A DNA stretch of 41,711 nucleotides. It comes from Clostridiales bacterium. Its GTDB lineage: Bacteria > Bacillota > Clostridia > Christensenellales > Borkfalkiaceae. The notes below the pieces were generated by a model that did no database searches, was not told the origin of the DNA, and worked only from the letters and a program-made list of their open reading frames with translations. Numbering within the stretch: position 1 is the first letter of the stretch; every line of letters starts with the position of its first letter. The position numbers were made by a program, and so were the translations under genes. Shown piece after piece: positions 34,801 to 41,711 of the stretch. Location of the stretch: NCBI GenBank assembly GCA_021635425.1, contig JAJWOJ010000001.1, positions 1-41,711 of the forward strand, in the 5' to 3' direction.

Positions 34801-36102
34801 GGCGAATACAGAGTGGGCGATACGCTCGTATTCAAATTCAAAGGACAAAATATCCCCAACGTTGGTCTTTTCGTCAACAAAAACGGAGTGAACCCCATCG
34901 GCGGAGGAACGGCAAACACGGGAATATTCTTGCAGACTTCGGGTCACGGCGCGGTAACGTATAACAAGCGTTTGTATATCACGGGACCGTACCTCGTAGA
35001 CGCGGGCGGAGCGGAACATTATTCGTCGATAAGCGGATTTTCTTATCGCGACTGGCTCGGCGCCAACAAAGAACTCGGGGTTGACGTAAGTTATGAAGTA
35101 AACGGCGGCAGATTCTCTCGTTTCGGGATAGAAATGCTCGACGAAAACACCGATTACGTTTACAGAATAACGACGTCTGCAACGGGATCGGCAGACACGG
35201 TGACGATAAAATTCACGTTATATTCGGTTGCGGAAGGCAGCGAAACTCTGGTTGCGGAAGTGACAAAGACCATCGCGCATTTCCTGCCGAGCCTTGAAAA
35301 CAGATATGCCGTTGCTTACGGCGCGGGCGATTTCTACAGCAAAAACGAAAACGTGTACACCGGCAAAACCATCAGCTTCAAAGCCGCAATCGAACGTCCC
35401 GCAGAAAGCAGACAAATTACGTTGAACCCTGCTGTCGTAACCGAAAAGAAAGAAAACGGAACGTTGGTAGGGTTTGGCGGAACTTACGATTATAAAGGCC
35501 TCGGCGAATATAAAGTAGGTGACACGCTCGAATTCAGGTTTAAAGGGCAGAATATCCCCAACGTTGGTCTTTTCGTAAACAAAAACGGAGTGAACCCCAT
35601 CGGCGGCGGAACGGAAAACACGGGAATATTCCTGCAGACTTCGGGTCACGGCGCGGTAACGTATAACAAGCGTTTGTATATAACGGGACCGTATCTCGTA
35701 GACGCGGGCGGAGCGGAACATTATTCGTCGATAAGCGGATTTTCTTATCGCGACTGGCTCGGCGCCAACAAAGAACTCGGGGTTGACGTAAGTTATGAAG
35801 TCGACGGCGGCAGATTCTCTCATTTCGGAATAGAAATGCTCGACGAAAACACCGATTACGTTTACAGAATAACGACTTCGGCAACGGGATCGGCAGACAC
35901 GGTGACGATAAAATGTACGCTGCATTCGGTGACGGACGGCAATGAAACTTTGGTTGAGGAATTTACAAGAACCGTAACTCACTATCTCGATTCTCTCGAA
36001 AACAGATATGCGGTTGCTTACGGCGCGGGCGATTTCTACAGCAAAAACGAAAACGTGTACACCGGCAAGACAATTACGTTCGAGTATTCGGTTAACCCCT
36101 GA
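31813..36102 (+). CDS. Large surface lipoprotein with ~230-residue beta-rich modules
   Basis: The 1429-residue protein has a lipoprotein signal ending at Cys28 (AVSC) and early Ig-like sequence (about 45-260). Two diverged modules follow (about 270-480 and 490-730), then three close copies starting at residues 738, 968 and 1202. Each copy runs through GDTL.F.F.G.NIPNVGLF, NTGIFLQTSGHG, KRLYITGPYL.DAG, a YRxWLGxN turn, YVYR.TTSA and SLENRYA.AYGAGDF. Alternating hydrophobic residues suggest a jelly-roll/lectin-like fold, so glycan binding is plausible, but I recognise no named family. There is no C-terminal anchor; the lipid at Cys28 holds it. It follows the second importer closely, and its modules recur in the 36353-38683 protein. 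Confidence 0.8.
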   Translation: MKQTKRTFLVTVLTMVALFAICAFAVSCSGGSGSGATLEDPRFAADIPAETHLSSCIDLDDYIVKIDGATTTVTVTYYNPVSDKNVTETFTGNNMVFYPKIVGEHTIVYTVSKGDATKSTAPLKISVIADPPTITISHTAQTISMPDSGEVTRSFDWLMSNASMNLKPVTSTTKVSAASYRAINVGIDCVNAEWEDIEVSEGAETFTFSNIGEYKFTVRAESDGNFSEDYFLVNVIKDPTEGTAKRDGTKVVEKGKGVVYAENDPYTFKLMSSSLSDINYAVVADKLGDGKKLSLIFKGKNVPQLGFYVIPDVGSGDEYNIKTTKGGFFSFVAKESSGHKWVFFFPNMLTGNAARTPIPGTNDFGVNDLDENSRYLMQYSLSKVAYVEARDAWRLKVNVEIYEVKSYSTENENSECVIGDKLHEIGIEGEFYYAKGQEFDFDKGSSVIYGDIRNNIDIQYISDDRNIKKAPKEETKVAGTDNVYSYKSSATQNADGSITAVLKQGKISDDKETGVTDQLGYVGITDSGFGMGTTMTIDFEGKNLPGIGIYLGKSPEGYAVGGATASGTGFYIGNGNVSGELSSIGQRLIVNGPNRLDPGGKYRGNDGYPPYYGRIDKLSYLGSAASGDPNFNRSAEMGYNLLEEGKKYRFELTDVSAEASDDFKVFALNYKLYDMSGETPILLVDVTKSVDRSFDVVDFNSQTIAFFSSIHQNIRFTYSLSGERINYPYETEIDPDAITLAPAVIRETKNAEGLVTFSGTYSYQGLGRYNVGDVLEFRFTGRNIPNVGLFTDKNGVNAVGGGTENTGIFLQTSGHGASAYDKRLYITGPYLIDAGNTQAYSNIPGFKYREWLGANCELGVDVSYEVDGGRFSRFGIAMLDPYTKYVYRVSTSASDAEGKVIITCELYSVDKEELVPVAKYEKEVTHYLPSLENTYATVYGAGSFSNKDITFAYTVKSGSDVNPGEETITLNCASITEKKEGGTLVGFGGTYDYKGLGEYRVGDTLVFKFKGQNIPNVGLFVNKNGVNPIGGGTANTGIFLQTSGHGAVTYNKRLYITGPYLVDAGGAEHYSSISGFSYRDWLGANKELGVDVSYEVNGGRFSRFGIEMLDENTDYVYRITTSATGSADTVTIKFTLYSVAEGSETLVAEVTKTIAHFLPSLENRYAVAYGAGDFYSKNENVYTGKTISFKAAIERPAESRQITLNPAVVTEKKENGTLVGFGGTYDYKGLGEYKVGDTLEFRFKGQNIPNVGLFVNKNGVNPIGGGTENTGIFLQTSGHGAVTYNKRLYITGPYLVDAGGAEHYSSISGFSYRDWLGANKELGVDVSYEVDGGRFSHFGIEMLDENTDYVYRITTSATGSADTVTIKCTLHSVTDGNETLVEEFTRTVTHYLDSLENRYAVAYGAGDFYSKNENVYTGKTITFEYSVNP
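34024..36099 (+). repeat. Three in-frame module repeats (690, 702 and 684 nt)
   Basis: Modules R1 (34024-34713), R2 (34714-35415) and R3 (35416-36099) are tandem coding repeats. R2 and R3 share long near-identical DNA stretches, for example around 34840-35120 and 35545-35825, including codon choice. This indicates recent duplication or gene conversion rather than old divergence. Confidence 0.85.
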
Positions 36103-36116
36103 CTTTAAATCGAAAA

Positions 36117-36156
36117 GCGCGGCGCCGTCCCCGCATAAACGGGCGAGGCGCCGCGC
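36117..36156. other. GC-rich hairpin after the large lipoprotein gene
   Basis: A perfect 10-bp stem (36117-36126 with 36147-36156) encloses a smaller CCCG/CGGG stem. There is no T tract on the + strand; A-rich sequence on both sides gives a partial T run on the minus strand. It is probably an intercistronic RNA stability or attenuating structure between the lipoprotein and the small ORF. Confidence 0.55.
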
Positions 36157-36219
36157 ATTAAAAAAGACGATAAAAATCGGTCCGGCATTAAATTTTCGAC
36201 CGGACAAACAGGAAGTGTT

Positions 36220-36339
36220 ATGAAAAAGATATATGAACCGCCAATGATAATCGTGAAGACGATTGAAACACAGGACGTGATTGCAACGTCGGGCAAATTC
36301 GACGTTAAGCAGGACGACATAGAATGGGAAGAAGGTTAA
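36220..36339 (+). CDS. 39-codon small protein between two repeat-module surface proteins
   Basis: An ATG at 36220 with SD AGGAAG about 6 nt upstream opens 39 codons ending TAA at 36337-36339. The product begins MKKIYEPPM, has DVIATSG in the middle and a strongly acidic end (QDDIEWEEG). There is no signal peptide or membrane segment. The stop overlaps the SD (AAGGAGGG) of the next gene, so translation is probably coupled. The layout MKK-Y-[EK]-P-P, then D-V-I-[AT]-T-S-G resembles small hypothetical proteins I recall from gut Clostridia and Bacteroidota, but no function is known to me. Precursor-peptide-like features are suggestive only. Confidence 0.7.
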   Translation: MKKIYEPPMIIVKTIETQDVIATSGKFDVKQDDIEWEEG

Positions 36340-36352
36340 GGAGGGCGCAAAA

Positions 36353-38683
36353 ATGAAGAAGAGGATTTTAACGGTTCTTGCCGTTGTATTCGTGCTGTCG
36401 TTACTGCCCGTCCTGTTGCCGTTTGCGCTGACAGCCGAAGCCATCGGCGAAACCGGCGCGGGTATTCCCGATTTTACGATGGATGTCGGCGCGGCTGCAA
36501 GAATTACCGTCGGTGACGATAACGGGAGCGATTGCGGAATAAGATATTCCTTCTCGCTTACCGCGGAAGAATACGAAAATTTAAAGAACTCTACGACCTT
36601 TTCCGACGTCAGATTCGGCGTATTTATAGCGGCGGCAAGTTATAACGTCGCAGGAAAAGAGATTGCCGACGAAACGCATGTTTCGGGCGCGAACGCGATT
36701 TATTACTGGAAGGTTTCCGAAACCGAAAGCGGCGAAAACGTGTATAACGTCACGCCCGACGTCGGGATGAGGCGTATCATATGCGCCGAGGGCGACGCCA
36801 TGAAAATCGATGAAGACGGAAGAGCGCGTTTTTACGGTTCGGTCGTAGGAATGAAAGATTCCAACCTTCGTCGCGAATATATCGGCGTGGGCTACGTCAG
36901 ATACGTTGAAAACGGCGAAACTCATTATAAATTCGCCGTCGCGAACGATAACGTCCGCACGATGGAAGACATAGCGAGAGCGGATTATGAGAAACAGCCT
37001 TCGCACAGAGACCAACTTGTAAAAATTTATCTCGGCAAAACTCCGCGCGATTGCACTGTGGTTACCGCTCCGACGGCAAAAGAAAATCTCGTTGCAACGG
37101 GCGAAAGCCAGGAATTGATAACGGAAGGCGTTGCGGATAAGTATTCCCGTATGAGTTACTCGCTCGACGGCGTAACTTTTTCCGACGAAATCCCTTCGGC
37201 AACCGAAGCGGGCGAATATACGGTTTATTACAAGGCGGCAAGCCTTACGAGTGTCGACCGCGATTCCGAGGTTAAATTTTTAACCGTCGAAATAGCCGCG
37301 CCTCAGACCGACGTTATAACCTTAGCTCCGGCTGTCGTAAAAGAAAAGAAAGAAGGCGGAAAAGTTGTCGGTTATAGCGGAACTTACAACTATAAAGGTC
37401 TTGGCGAATATAAAGTAGGCGACACGCTCGTGTTTAAATTCAAAGGACAAAATATCCCAAACGTTGGTCTTTTCGTAAACAAAAACGGAGTGAACCTCAT
37501 CGGCGGAGGAACGGAAAATACGGGAATATTCCTGCAGACTTCCGGTCACGGCGCGCCAACGTATAACAAGCGTTTGTATATAACGGGACCTTATCTCGTA
37601 GACGCGGGCGAAGCGAAATATTATTCGTCGATAAGCGGATTTTCCTATCGCCAATGGCTCGGCTCGAACCACGAACTCGGCGTAGATGCAAGCTATGTTG
37701 TGGGCGGAACCGGATTCTCTCGTTTCGGCATAGAAATGCTTGACGATAACACCGATTACGTTTACAGAATAACGACTTCGGCAACGGGATCTGCAGCTAC
37801 GGTGGCGATAAAATTCACGTTATATTCTGTTGCGGACGGCAGTGAAACTCTTGTTGCGGAAGTAGATAAAACCATAACGCATTTTCTGCCGAGCCTTGAA
37901 AACAGATACGCCGTTGTTTACGGCGCGGGCGATTTCTACAGCAAAAACGAAAACGTGTACACCGGCAAATCAATCAGTTTCAAAGTCGAAATCGAACGTC
38001 CCGCAGAAAGCAGAAAAATCACGCTTAACTGCGCTTCGATAACCGAAAAGCAAGAAAACGGAAAAGTTGTCGGTTACAGCGGAACTTACGAATATAAAGG
38101 TCTCGGCGAATATAAAACGGGCGACACGCTCGAATTCAGGTTTAAGGGGAAGAATATTCCCAACGTAGGACTTTTCGTAAACAAAAACGGCGTAAACCCG
38201 ATCGGCGGAGGAACGGAGAACACGGGAATATTCCTGCAGACTTCGGGACACGGCGCGGAAACTTACGACAAACGTCTGTATATAACGGGACCTTACCTTG
38301 TAGACGCGGGCGGGACGGAATACTATTCGTCCATACCGGGTTTTTCCTATCGCGAATGGCTCGGCTCGAACCACGAACTCGGCGTAGATGCAAGCTATGT
38401 TGTGGGCAATGACAAATTCTCTCTTTTCGGAATAGAAATGCTCAGCGAAAACACCGATTACGTTTACAGAATAACGACTTCGGCAACGGGGTCGGCAGAC
38501 AAGGTGACGATAAAGTGTACCCTTCATTCGGTGACGAACGGCAGTGAAACTTTGGTTAAGGAATTTACAAGAACCGTAACTCACTATCTCGATTCTCTCG
38601 AAAACAGATATGCGGTTGCTTACGGCGCGGGCGATTTCTCGCAAAAGACGATAACGTTCGAGTGGAATTTAATAAAGGCGTAA
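36353..38683 (+). CDS. Secreted repeat-module protein, partner of the large lipoprotein
   Basis: The 776-residue protein has a signal peptide (about 1-28, ending LTAEA). An N-terminal domain (about 38-225) with GIRYSFSLTAEEYENL and FGVFIAAASYNVAG looks like a domain I have seen in many secreted Clostridial proteins. A short Ig-like stretch (about 240-315) follows, then two copies of the ~230-residue module seen in 31813-36102, starting at Ile322 and Ile556. There is no lipobox and no C-terminal anchor, so it should be released or held by partners. SD AAGGAGGG overlaps the small ORF's stop. Probably glycan binding; function inferred from context. Confidence 0.78.
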   Translation: MKKRILTVLAVVFVLSLLPVLLPFALTAEAIGETGAGIPDFTMDVGAAARITVGDDNGSDCGIRYSFSLTAEEYENLKNSTTFSDVRFGVFIAAASYNVAGKEIADETHVSGANAIYYWKVSETESGENVYNVTPDVGMRRIICAEGDAMKIDEDGRARFYGSVVGMKDSNLRREYIGVGYVRYVENGETHYKFAVANDNVRTMEDIARADYEKQPSHRDQLVKIYLGKTPRDCTVVTAPTAKENLVATGESQELITEGVADKYSRMSYSLDGVTFSDEIPSATEAGEYTVYYKAASLTSVDRDSEVKFLTVEIAAPQTDVITLAPAVVKEKKEGGKVVGYSGTYNYKGLGEYKVGDTLVFKFKGQNIPNVGLFVNKNGVNLIGGGTENTGIFLQTSGHGAPTYNKRLYITGPYLVDAGEAKYYSSISGFSYRQWLGSNHELGVDASYVVGGTGFSRFGIEMLDDNTDYVYRITTSATGSAATVAIKFTLYSVADGSETLVAEVDKTITHFLPSLENRYAVVYGAGDFYSKNENVYTGKSISFKVEIERPAESRKITLNCASITEKQENGKVVGYSGTYEYKGLGEYKTGDTLEFRFKGKNIPNVGLFVNKNGVNPIGGGTENTGIFLQTSGHGAETYDKRLYITGPYLVDAGGTEYYSSIPGFSYREWLGSNHELGVDASYVVGNDKFSLFGIEMLSENTDYVYRITTSATGSADKVTIKCTLHSVTNGSETLVKEFTRTVTHYLDSLENRYAVAYGAGDFSQKTITFEWNLIKA
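37316..38680 (+). repeat. Two further module repeats (R4 and R5)
   Basis: R4 (37316-38017) is 702 nt, the same length as R2 in the upstream gene, and shares its linker end (SKNENVYTGK, then ERPAESR). R5 (38018-38680) shares its ending (THYLDSLENRYA) with R3, but its opening (ITLNCASITEK) with R2. The R4-R5 pair therefore copies the R2-R3 pair with mosaic ends. Confidence 0.82.
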
Positions 38684-38697
38684 CAAACGAAAATTAT

Positions 38698-38720
38698 CGC
38701 GGGGCGATTAACGCCCCGCG
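38698..38720 (+). other. Intercistronic stem-loop upstream of the TIM-barrel gene
   Basis: A perfect 9-bp GC-rich stem (38698-38706 with 38712-38720, loop ATTAA) lies in the 52-nt gap before ATG 38736. An A-rich stretch containing AAAAAGGA, the SD, follows directly. No T tract is present, so it is not a standard terminator. Confidence 0.6.
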
Positions 38721-38735
38721 GCAAAAAGGAAAATT

Positions 38736-40112
38736 ATGAAAGATAAAAGATTTATGTTATACGGCTATTCGTCGGGAACGGACGGAACGTATTTTTCGGG
38801 AACGCGCGTTTTCACGCAGAACAAAGATTTCAGAACGGAAGAGCAATACAGATATTATCTCGAAAGCGGACTGAACACTCTGATGCTCGAAGGTAACGAT
38901 CCTTATTACGGCGAAACGTGGGAAACAAGTCAGACAAAAAAGAATATGGACACCGCTTACAAGGCGGGAATCGACAGAATAATCATTTACGACAAGAGAA
39001 TTTTCGATTGTTCCGAAGTGAGAGGCGGGCTTATCGGAGACGGTAAACGGTTTGCAACTGCCGAAGAGCTGGAAAATTTCATCCGTTATTGTATTAAAGA
39101 TTATAAAACGCACCCCGCGTTTTACGGATTTATGCTTGTCGACGAGCCGAGATGGTTTCAGATAGAATCGCTTGCGCAGGTTGTAAGGGCGACGAGAAAA
39201 GTCGCGCCCGAAGTGTTTATTCAGAATAATATTTTGCCGTTTTATCCGGGGCACGGAAGTTTGTTCCTCGAAGATTACGACGGAACGAGCATAGACGACG
39301 AGGCCGTTGCCTACCATAAGTATATCCAAAACTATCTCGACGCAACGGGTATGCCCTATCTTATGTACGATTCTTATCCGATGCGGCTCGAACCCGAAGC
39401 GGGATACTTTATAAGGCGCGAACATCTGCAAGGACTGCAAATCGCCGCCGAAGAAGTTAAAAAGCGCGATCTGTCTTTCTGTTTCGTCTGTCAGACCCAG
39501 GCTTTTTATGCTCACGACAGAATAGTTTACCGCGCTCCGAACGAGGCGGAAATGCGTTGGCAGATAAACTGCGTTCTCGCTTTCGGCGTTAAGAGTATAG
39601 GTTACTTTACTTACTGGAGAAAACAGCGCAACAGCGATCTCGAATATTTTGTAGACGGAACGTCTTTCATGACTCAGAACGGCGAAAAAACGCCGCTGTA
39701 TTTCGCGATGCAAAAAATTCATTCCGAATTTAAAGAAATTTCGGATTATCTGCTTGATCTCAAATACGAAAGCAGCGGTTATTATACCGATCTCCCGGTG
39801 CCTTTAGAGCATATCGAACCTATGGAAAAGGGCGACGCGGAGCGGTTTATTGCGATTAAAGGCGACGGCAAAACTTCGCTCGTGATAACTTTTTTGAAAA
39901 ACGAAAAGAGCGGCGAAAAGGTAATTTGCTTGTTCAATGCAAACGATCCGCGCGGAAAATATCCCGAAGCGTGCGATATTACGGTCGATTTAAAGCAAGG
40001 AGAGATCGCGCGTGTGTTTTCGCTTAAAAGCGGATTTGGCGCGGCGAAAAACGAATTTACGCTCGATAGCGGAGATTCGGTGTTTTTAATAGTTAAACAG
40101 GAGGAAAAATAA
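38736..40112 (+). CDS. Cytoplasmic TIM-barrel glycosidase-like protein
   Basis: The 458-residue protein has no signal peptide. It looks like a clan-A type glycosidase barrel: an early strand LYGYSSGTDGTYFSG, then GLNTLMLEGNDPYYGE, GIDRIIIYDKRIF, GFMLVDEP with Glu137 the likely catalytic acid, YLMYDSYPMR, and GVKSIGYFTYWRKQRNSD late in the barrel. A small C-terminal beta domain follows (about 385-458). It is a paralogue of the next gene, which is a lipoprotein, so the same fold seems to act on both sides of the membrane. I cannot assign a GH number; GH42- or GH5-like relations are guesses. Confidence 0.65.
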   Translation: MKDKRFMLYGYSSGTDGTYFSGTRVFTQNKDFRTEEQYRYYLESGLNTLMLEGNDPYYGETWETSQTKKNMDTAYKAGIDRIIIYDKRIFDCSEVRGGLIGDGKRFATAEELENFIRYCIKDYKTHPAFYGFMLVDEPRWFQIESLAQVVRATRKVAPEVFIQNNILPFYPGHGSLFLEDYDGTSIDDEAVAYHKYIQNYLDATGMPYLMYDSYPMRLEPEAGYFIRREHLQGLQIAAEEVKKRDLSFCFVCQTQAFYAHDRIVYRAPNEAEMRWQINCVLAFGVKSIGYFTYWRKQRNSDLEYFVDGTSFMTQNGEKTPLYFAMQKIHSEFKEISDYLLDLKYESSGYYTDLPVPLEHIEPMEKGDAERFIAIKGDGKTSLVITFLKNEKSGEKVICLFNANDPRGKYPEACDITVDLKQGEIARVFSLKSGFGAAKNEFTLDSGDSVFLIVKQEEK

Positions 40113-40113
40113 G

Positions 40114-41664
40114 GTGAAAAAAATAAGCAGAATTATAGCGTTGTTGTTTGCGGCGACTATCGCTTTGACGATGTTCGGTTGCGGCGGAAAGACGGGCGGC
40201 AATTCCGTCGATTTGTCGGGCGCGCCGGATTATTCGGGCAGTACGGGCGAATTTTTAACTTACGGATATACGGGTCCGACCGACGGAACCTGGTTCCGCG
40301 ACGACGAACAGTATAATACGGGCGAGGATTACCGCACGACGGAGCGTTATGCCGAATATAAGGACGCAGGCTTTAACGTGCTTTTGTTGCAGGGCAACGA
40401 ACCGTATAACGGCGAGCCTTTCGAAACGAGCATACTGAAGCGTACTATGGACAGAGCTTACGAAGCGGGAATTAAAAAGGTTATCGTATACGATTCGCGT
40501 ATATTCAATCTTTCCGCGTCGGAAGTTCCGATAGTAGGCGAAGGCAGAAAATTCGCCACCGAGGACGACCTTGTGGAATTTATAAGAACGTGTCTTGCGG
40601 ATTATAAGGATCACCCCGCGTTTTTCGGCGTGATGCTCGTGGACGAACCGTTTTATGACGTTCTGCCGCAGGCGGCGCTCACCTATAAAGCGTGCGAGAA
40701 GGCTCTTGACGGCATTTACGTTCAGCTCAACCTTCTTCCGCTCGACAATACGGCTTCCAGCGGAAGATTTCAGGATCCCGACGGCGAATTCGCAAGCCTT
40801 AACGTTTACGATCAATACGAATTGTATTTAAGACAATTCTGCGAGTGGTCGGGTTGCGACAGAATTTGTATGGACTCTTATCCTATCCGCCAATACACCA
40901 AATCGGGCGTGGCGAGCGAATATTATATTCTCGATACGCACCTGCGCAATCTCAGAATTCTCAATAAAGTAGCCAAGGAGTTCAATTGTAAACTCGACGC
41001 CGTGGCTCAGACTATGGGAATGGGACAATTGTCGGGAGATACGGTTTATCTTAAATCGCCCGACAGAAGCGAAATGTACTGGCAGATGAACGCTTATATG
41101 GGCTTCGGCATAAAGACTTTCGCTTCCTTTACTTACTGGAATAAACAGCAGAACAGCGTAAACAACGAATTTTACGACGGCTCGGCATATATAACGAGAA
41201 AGGGCGAACGCACGCCTCTGTATTATTCGATGCAGAAAATTCATCGCGAAATGCAGGAGTTTGCTCCGGTACTTATGAATTTCGATTATTGCGGAATGAG
41301 ATATTATTATACCAAGCCCAGCTCGTATTCGACCCTTCATCTGTCGTCTGCATTCGGAGCGGACGAGGAACAGGATAAATTTTCCGAGCTTTCGGACGTA
41401 CAGGTCGGCACTTCGCAAATGGCTATGGTAACCGAGTTGAAAGACGAAAACAGCGGACGTTATATGTACATGCTTATGAATCCGCAAGCGCCTTCCAACG
41501 CAAAATTCAGCGACGTTTCTCTCAATGCGACGCTCGATTTCGGCTCGAAATACAAAGCGGTAAAAATCTGGTATAAAGGAGAAAGCAAGCTTGCTCCGCT
41601 CGTAAACGGAAAGATAGATTTCGATCTTTCCGCCGGTTATGCGGTTTTCGTTATGCCTTATTAA
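40114..41664 (+). CDS. TIM-barrel glycosidase-like lipoprotein
   Basis: The start is a GTG at 40114, one base after the previous stop, with AGGAGG at 40099-40104 inside the upstream gene; no better ATG exists. The 516-residue product has a lipoprotein signal ending at Cys23 (MFGC) and a short linker. The barrel repeats the features of its neighbour: YGYTGPTDGTWF, GFNVLLLQGNEPYNGE, GIKKVIVYDSRIF, GVMLVDEP with Glu178, RICMDSYPIR and GIKTFASFTYWNKQQNS. It is probably the extracellular counterpart of the 38736-40112 enzyme, acting on the polysaccharide before import. Function inferred from fold and context. Confidence 0.65.
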   Translation: MKKISRIIALLFAATIALTMFGCGGKTGGNSVDLSGAPDYSGSTGEFLTYGYTGPTDGTWFRDDEQYNTGEDYRTTERYAEYKDAGFNVLLLQGNEPYNGEPFETSILKRTMDRAYEAGIKKVIVYDSRIFNLSASEVPIVGEGRKFATEDDLVEFIRTCLADYKDHPAFFGVMLVDEPFYDVLPQAALTYKACEKALDGIYVQLNLLPLDNTASSGRFQDPDGEFASLNVYDQYELYLRQFCEWSGCDRICMDSYPIRQYTKSGVASEYYILDTHLRNLRILNKVAKEFNCKLDAVAQTMGMGQLSGDTVYLKSPDRSEMYWQMNAYMGFGIKTFASFTYWNKQQNSVNNEFYDGSAYITRKGERTPLYYSMQKIHREMQEFAPVLMNFDYCGMRYYYTKPSSYSTLHLSSAFGADEEQDKFSELSDVQVGTSQMAMVTELKDENSGRYMYMLMNPQAPSNAKFSDVSLNATLDFGSKYKAVKIWYKGESKLAPLVNGKIDFDLSAGYAVFVMPY

Positions 41665-41668
41665 AATC

Positions 41669-41711
41669 ATGTACGAATTGAAATCCGTCAGCCCCGAAAG
41701 CGAAGGGATAC
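41669..41711 (+). CDS. Partial CDS at the window edge, possibly a serine hydrolase
   Basis: An ATG at 41669, four bases after the preceding stop, opens a frame that runs off the window and reads MYELKSVSPESEGI. Beta-lactamase-family serine hydrolases often begin with S/T-P-E-x-x-G-I/L, so that is a possible identity, but fourteen residues are far too few to decide. No strong SD is seen. Confidence 0.3.
   Translation, partial: MYELKSVSPESEGI

Noticed and set aside
35218..36444. Minus-strand open frames across the repeat modules that look like a repeated protein family
   Set aside because: Their apparent repetition only mirrors the duplicated + strand modules; no SD or promoter supports them.
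1..41711. Mobile element or prophage origin of the locus
   Set aside because: No transposase, integrase, terminal inverted repeats, attachment-site duplication or phage gene was found; the internal repeats are coding modules.

Overview
This window looks like a carbohydrate-utilisation region of a Gram-positive, low-to-mid GC Bacillota, probably a gut Clostridia. Five lipobox lipoproteins, CUT1-type sugar ABC importers with no local ATPase gene, AraC-type regulators and purine-rich Shine-Dalgarno sequences support this. Two secreted proteins end in a Cys-Gly-Gly / hydrophobic / Lys-Arg tail that I associate, from memory only, with Christensenellales-like Clostridia. I see no rRNA, tRNA, CRISPR array, transposase or phage gene. 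Almost all genes lie on the + strand. The two exceptions are AraC regulators, each divergent from the gene block it probably controls.

Block 1 (about 1-21.4 kb): a bidirectional terminator and a 42-nt tandem repeat lie downstream of araC-1 (335-1180, minus). The divergent control region (1181-1432) has two 11-bp direct repeats exactly 21 bp apart. The + strand then reads: secreted GDPD with a C-terminal sorting-like tail; SGNH esterase lipoprotein; sugar-binding lipoprotein and two permeases; GH99/WbsX-like lipoprotein; a 1433-residue modular surface protein with the same tail; GH78 alpha-L-rhamnosidase; a GH106-like glycosidase split by an in-frame TAG; an RpiB/LacAB-type isomerase; and a cytoplasmic GDPD. 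Two + strand terminators follow.

Block 2 (about 21.4 kb to the end): araC-2 (minus) is divergent from nagA, a Gfo/Idh/MocA oxidoreductase, an intact GH106-like glycosidase, nagB, a second binding protein with two permeases, a 1429-residue lipoprotein and a 776-residue secreted protein that share about 230-residue modules, a 39-codon small ORF between them, and two paralogous TIM-barrel glycosidase-like proteins (one cytoplasmic, one a lipoprotein). A new gene begins at the right edge.

Working model (inference): surface lipoproteins trim and bind a glycan, two ABC systems import oligosaccharides, and cytoplasmic rhamnosidase-type enzymes finish degradation. NagA/NagB feed released GlcNAc-6-phosphate into glycolysis. 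Rhamnosidases together with GlcNAc catabolism, glycerophosphodiesterases and an esterase would suit a rhamnose/GlcNAc glycan with phosphodiester or acyl decorations, such as another bacterium's wall polysaccharide. Plant or host glycans are not excluded.

The most notable signals are: three divergent-region promoters whose -10 box lies only 6-9 nt from an ATG that has no Shine-Dalgarno (predicted leaderless mRNAs for araC-1, araC-2 and nagA); AraC-style operator geometry; the shared Cys-containing C-terminal tail; the amber codon at an apparently conserved Trp; the duplicated surface modules flanking a tiny ORF; and a recurring stem-loop just upstream of several enzyme genes.
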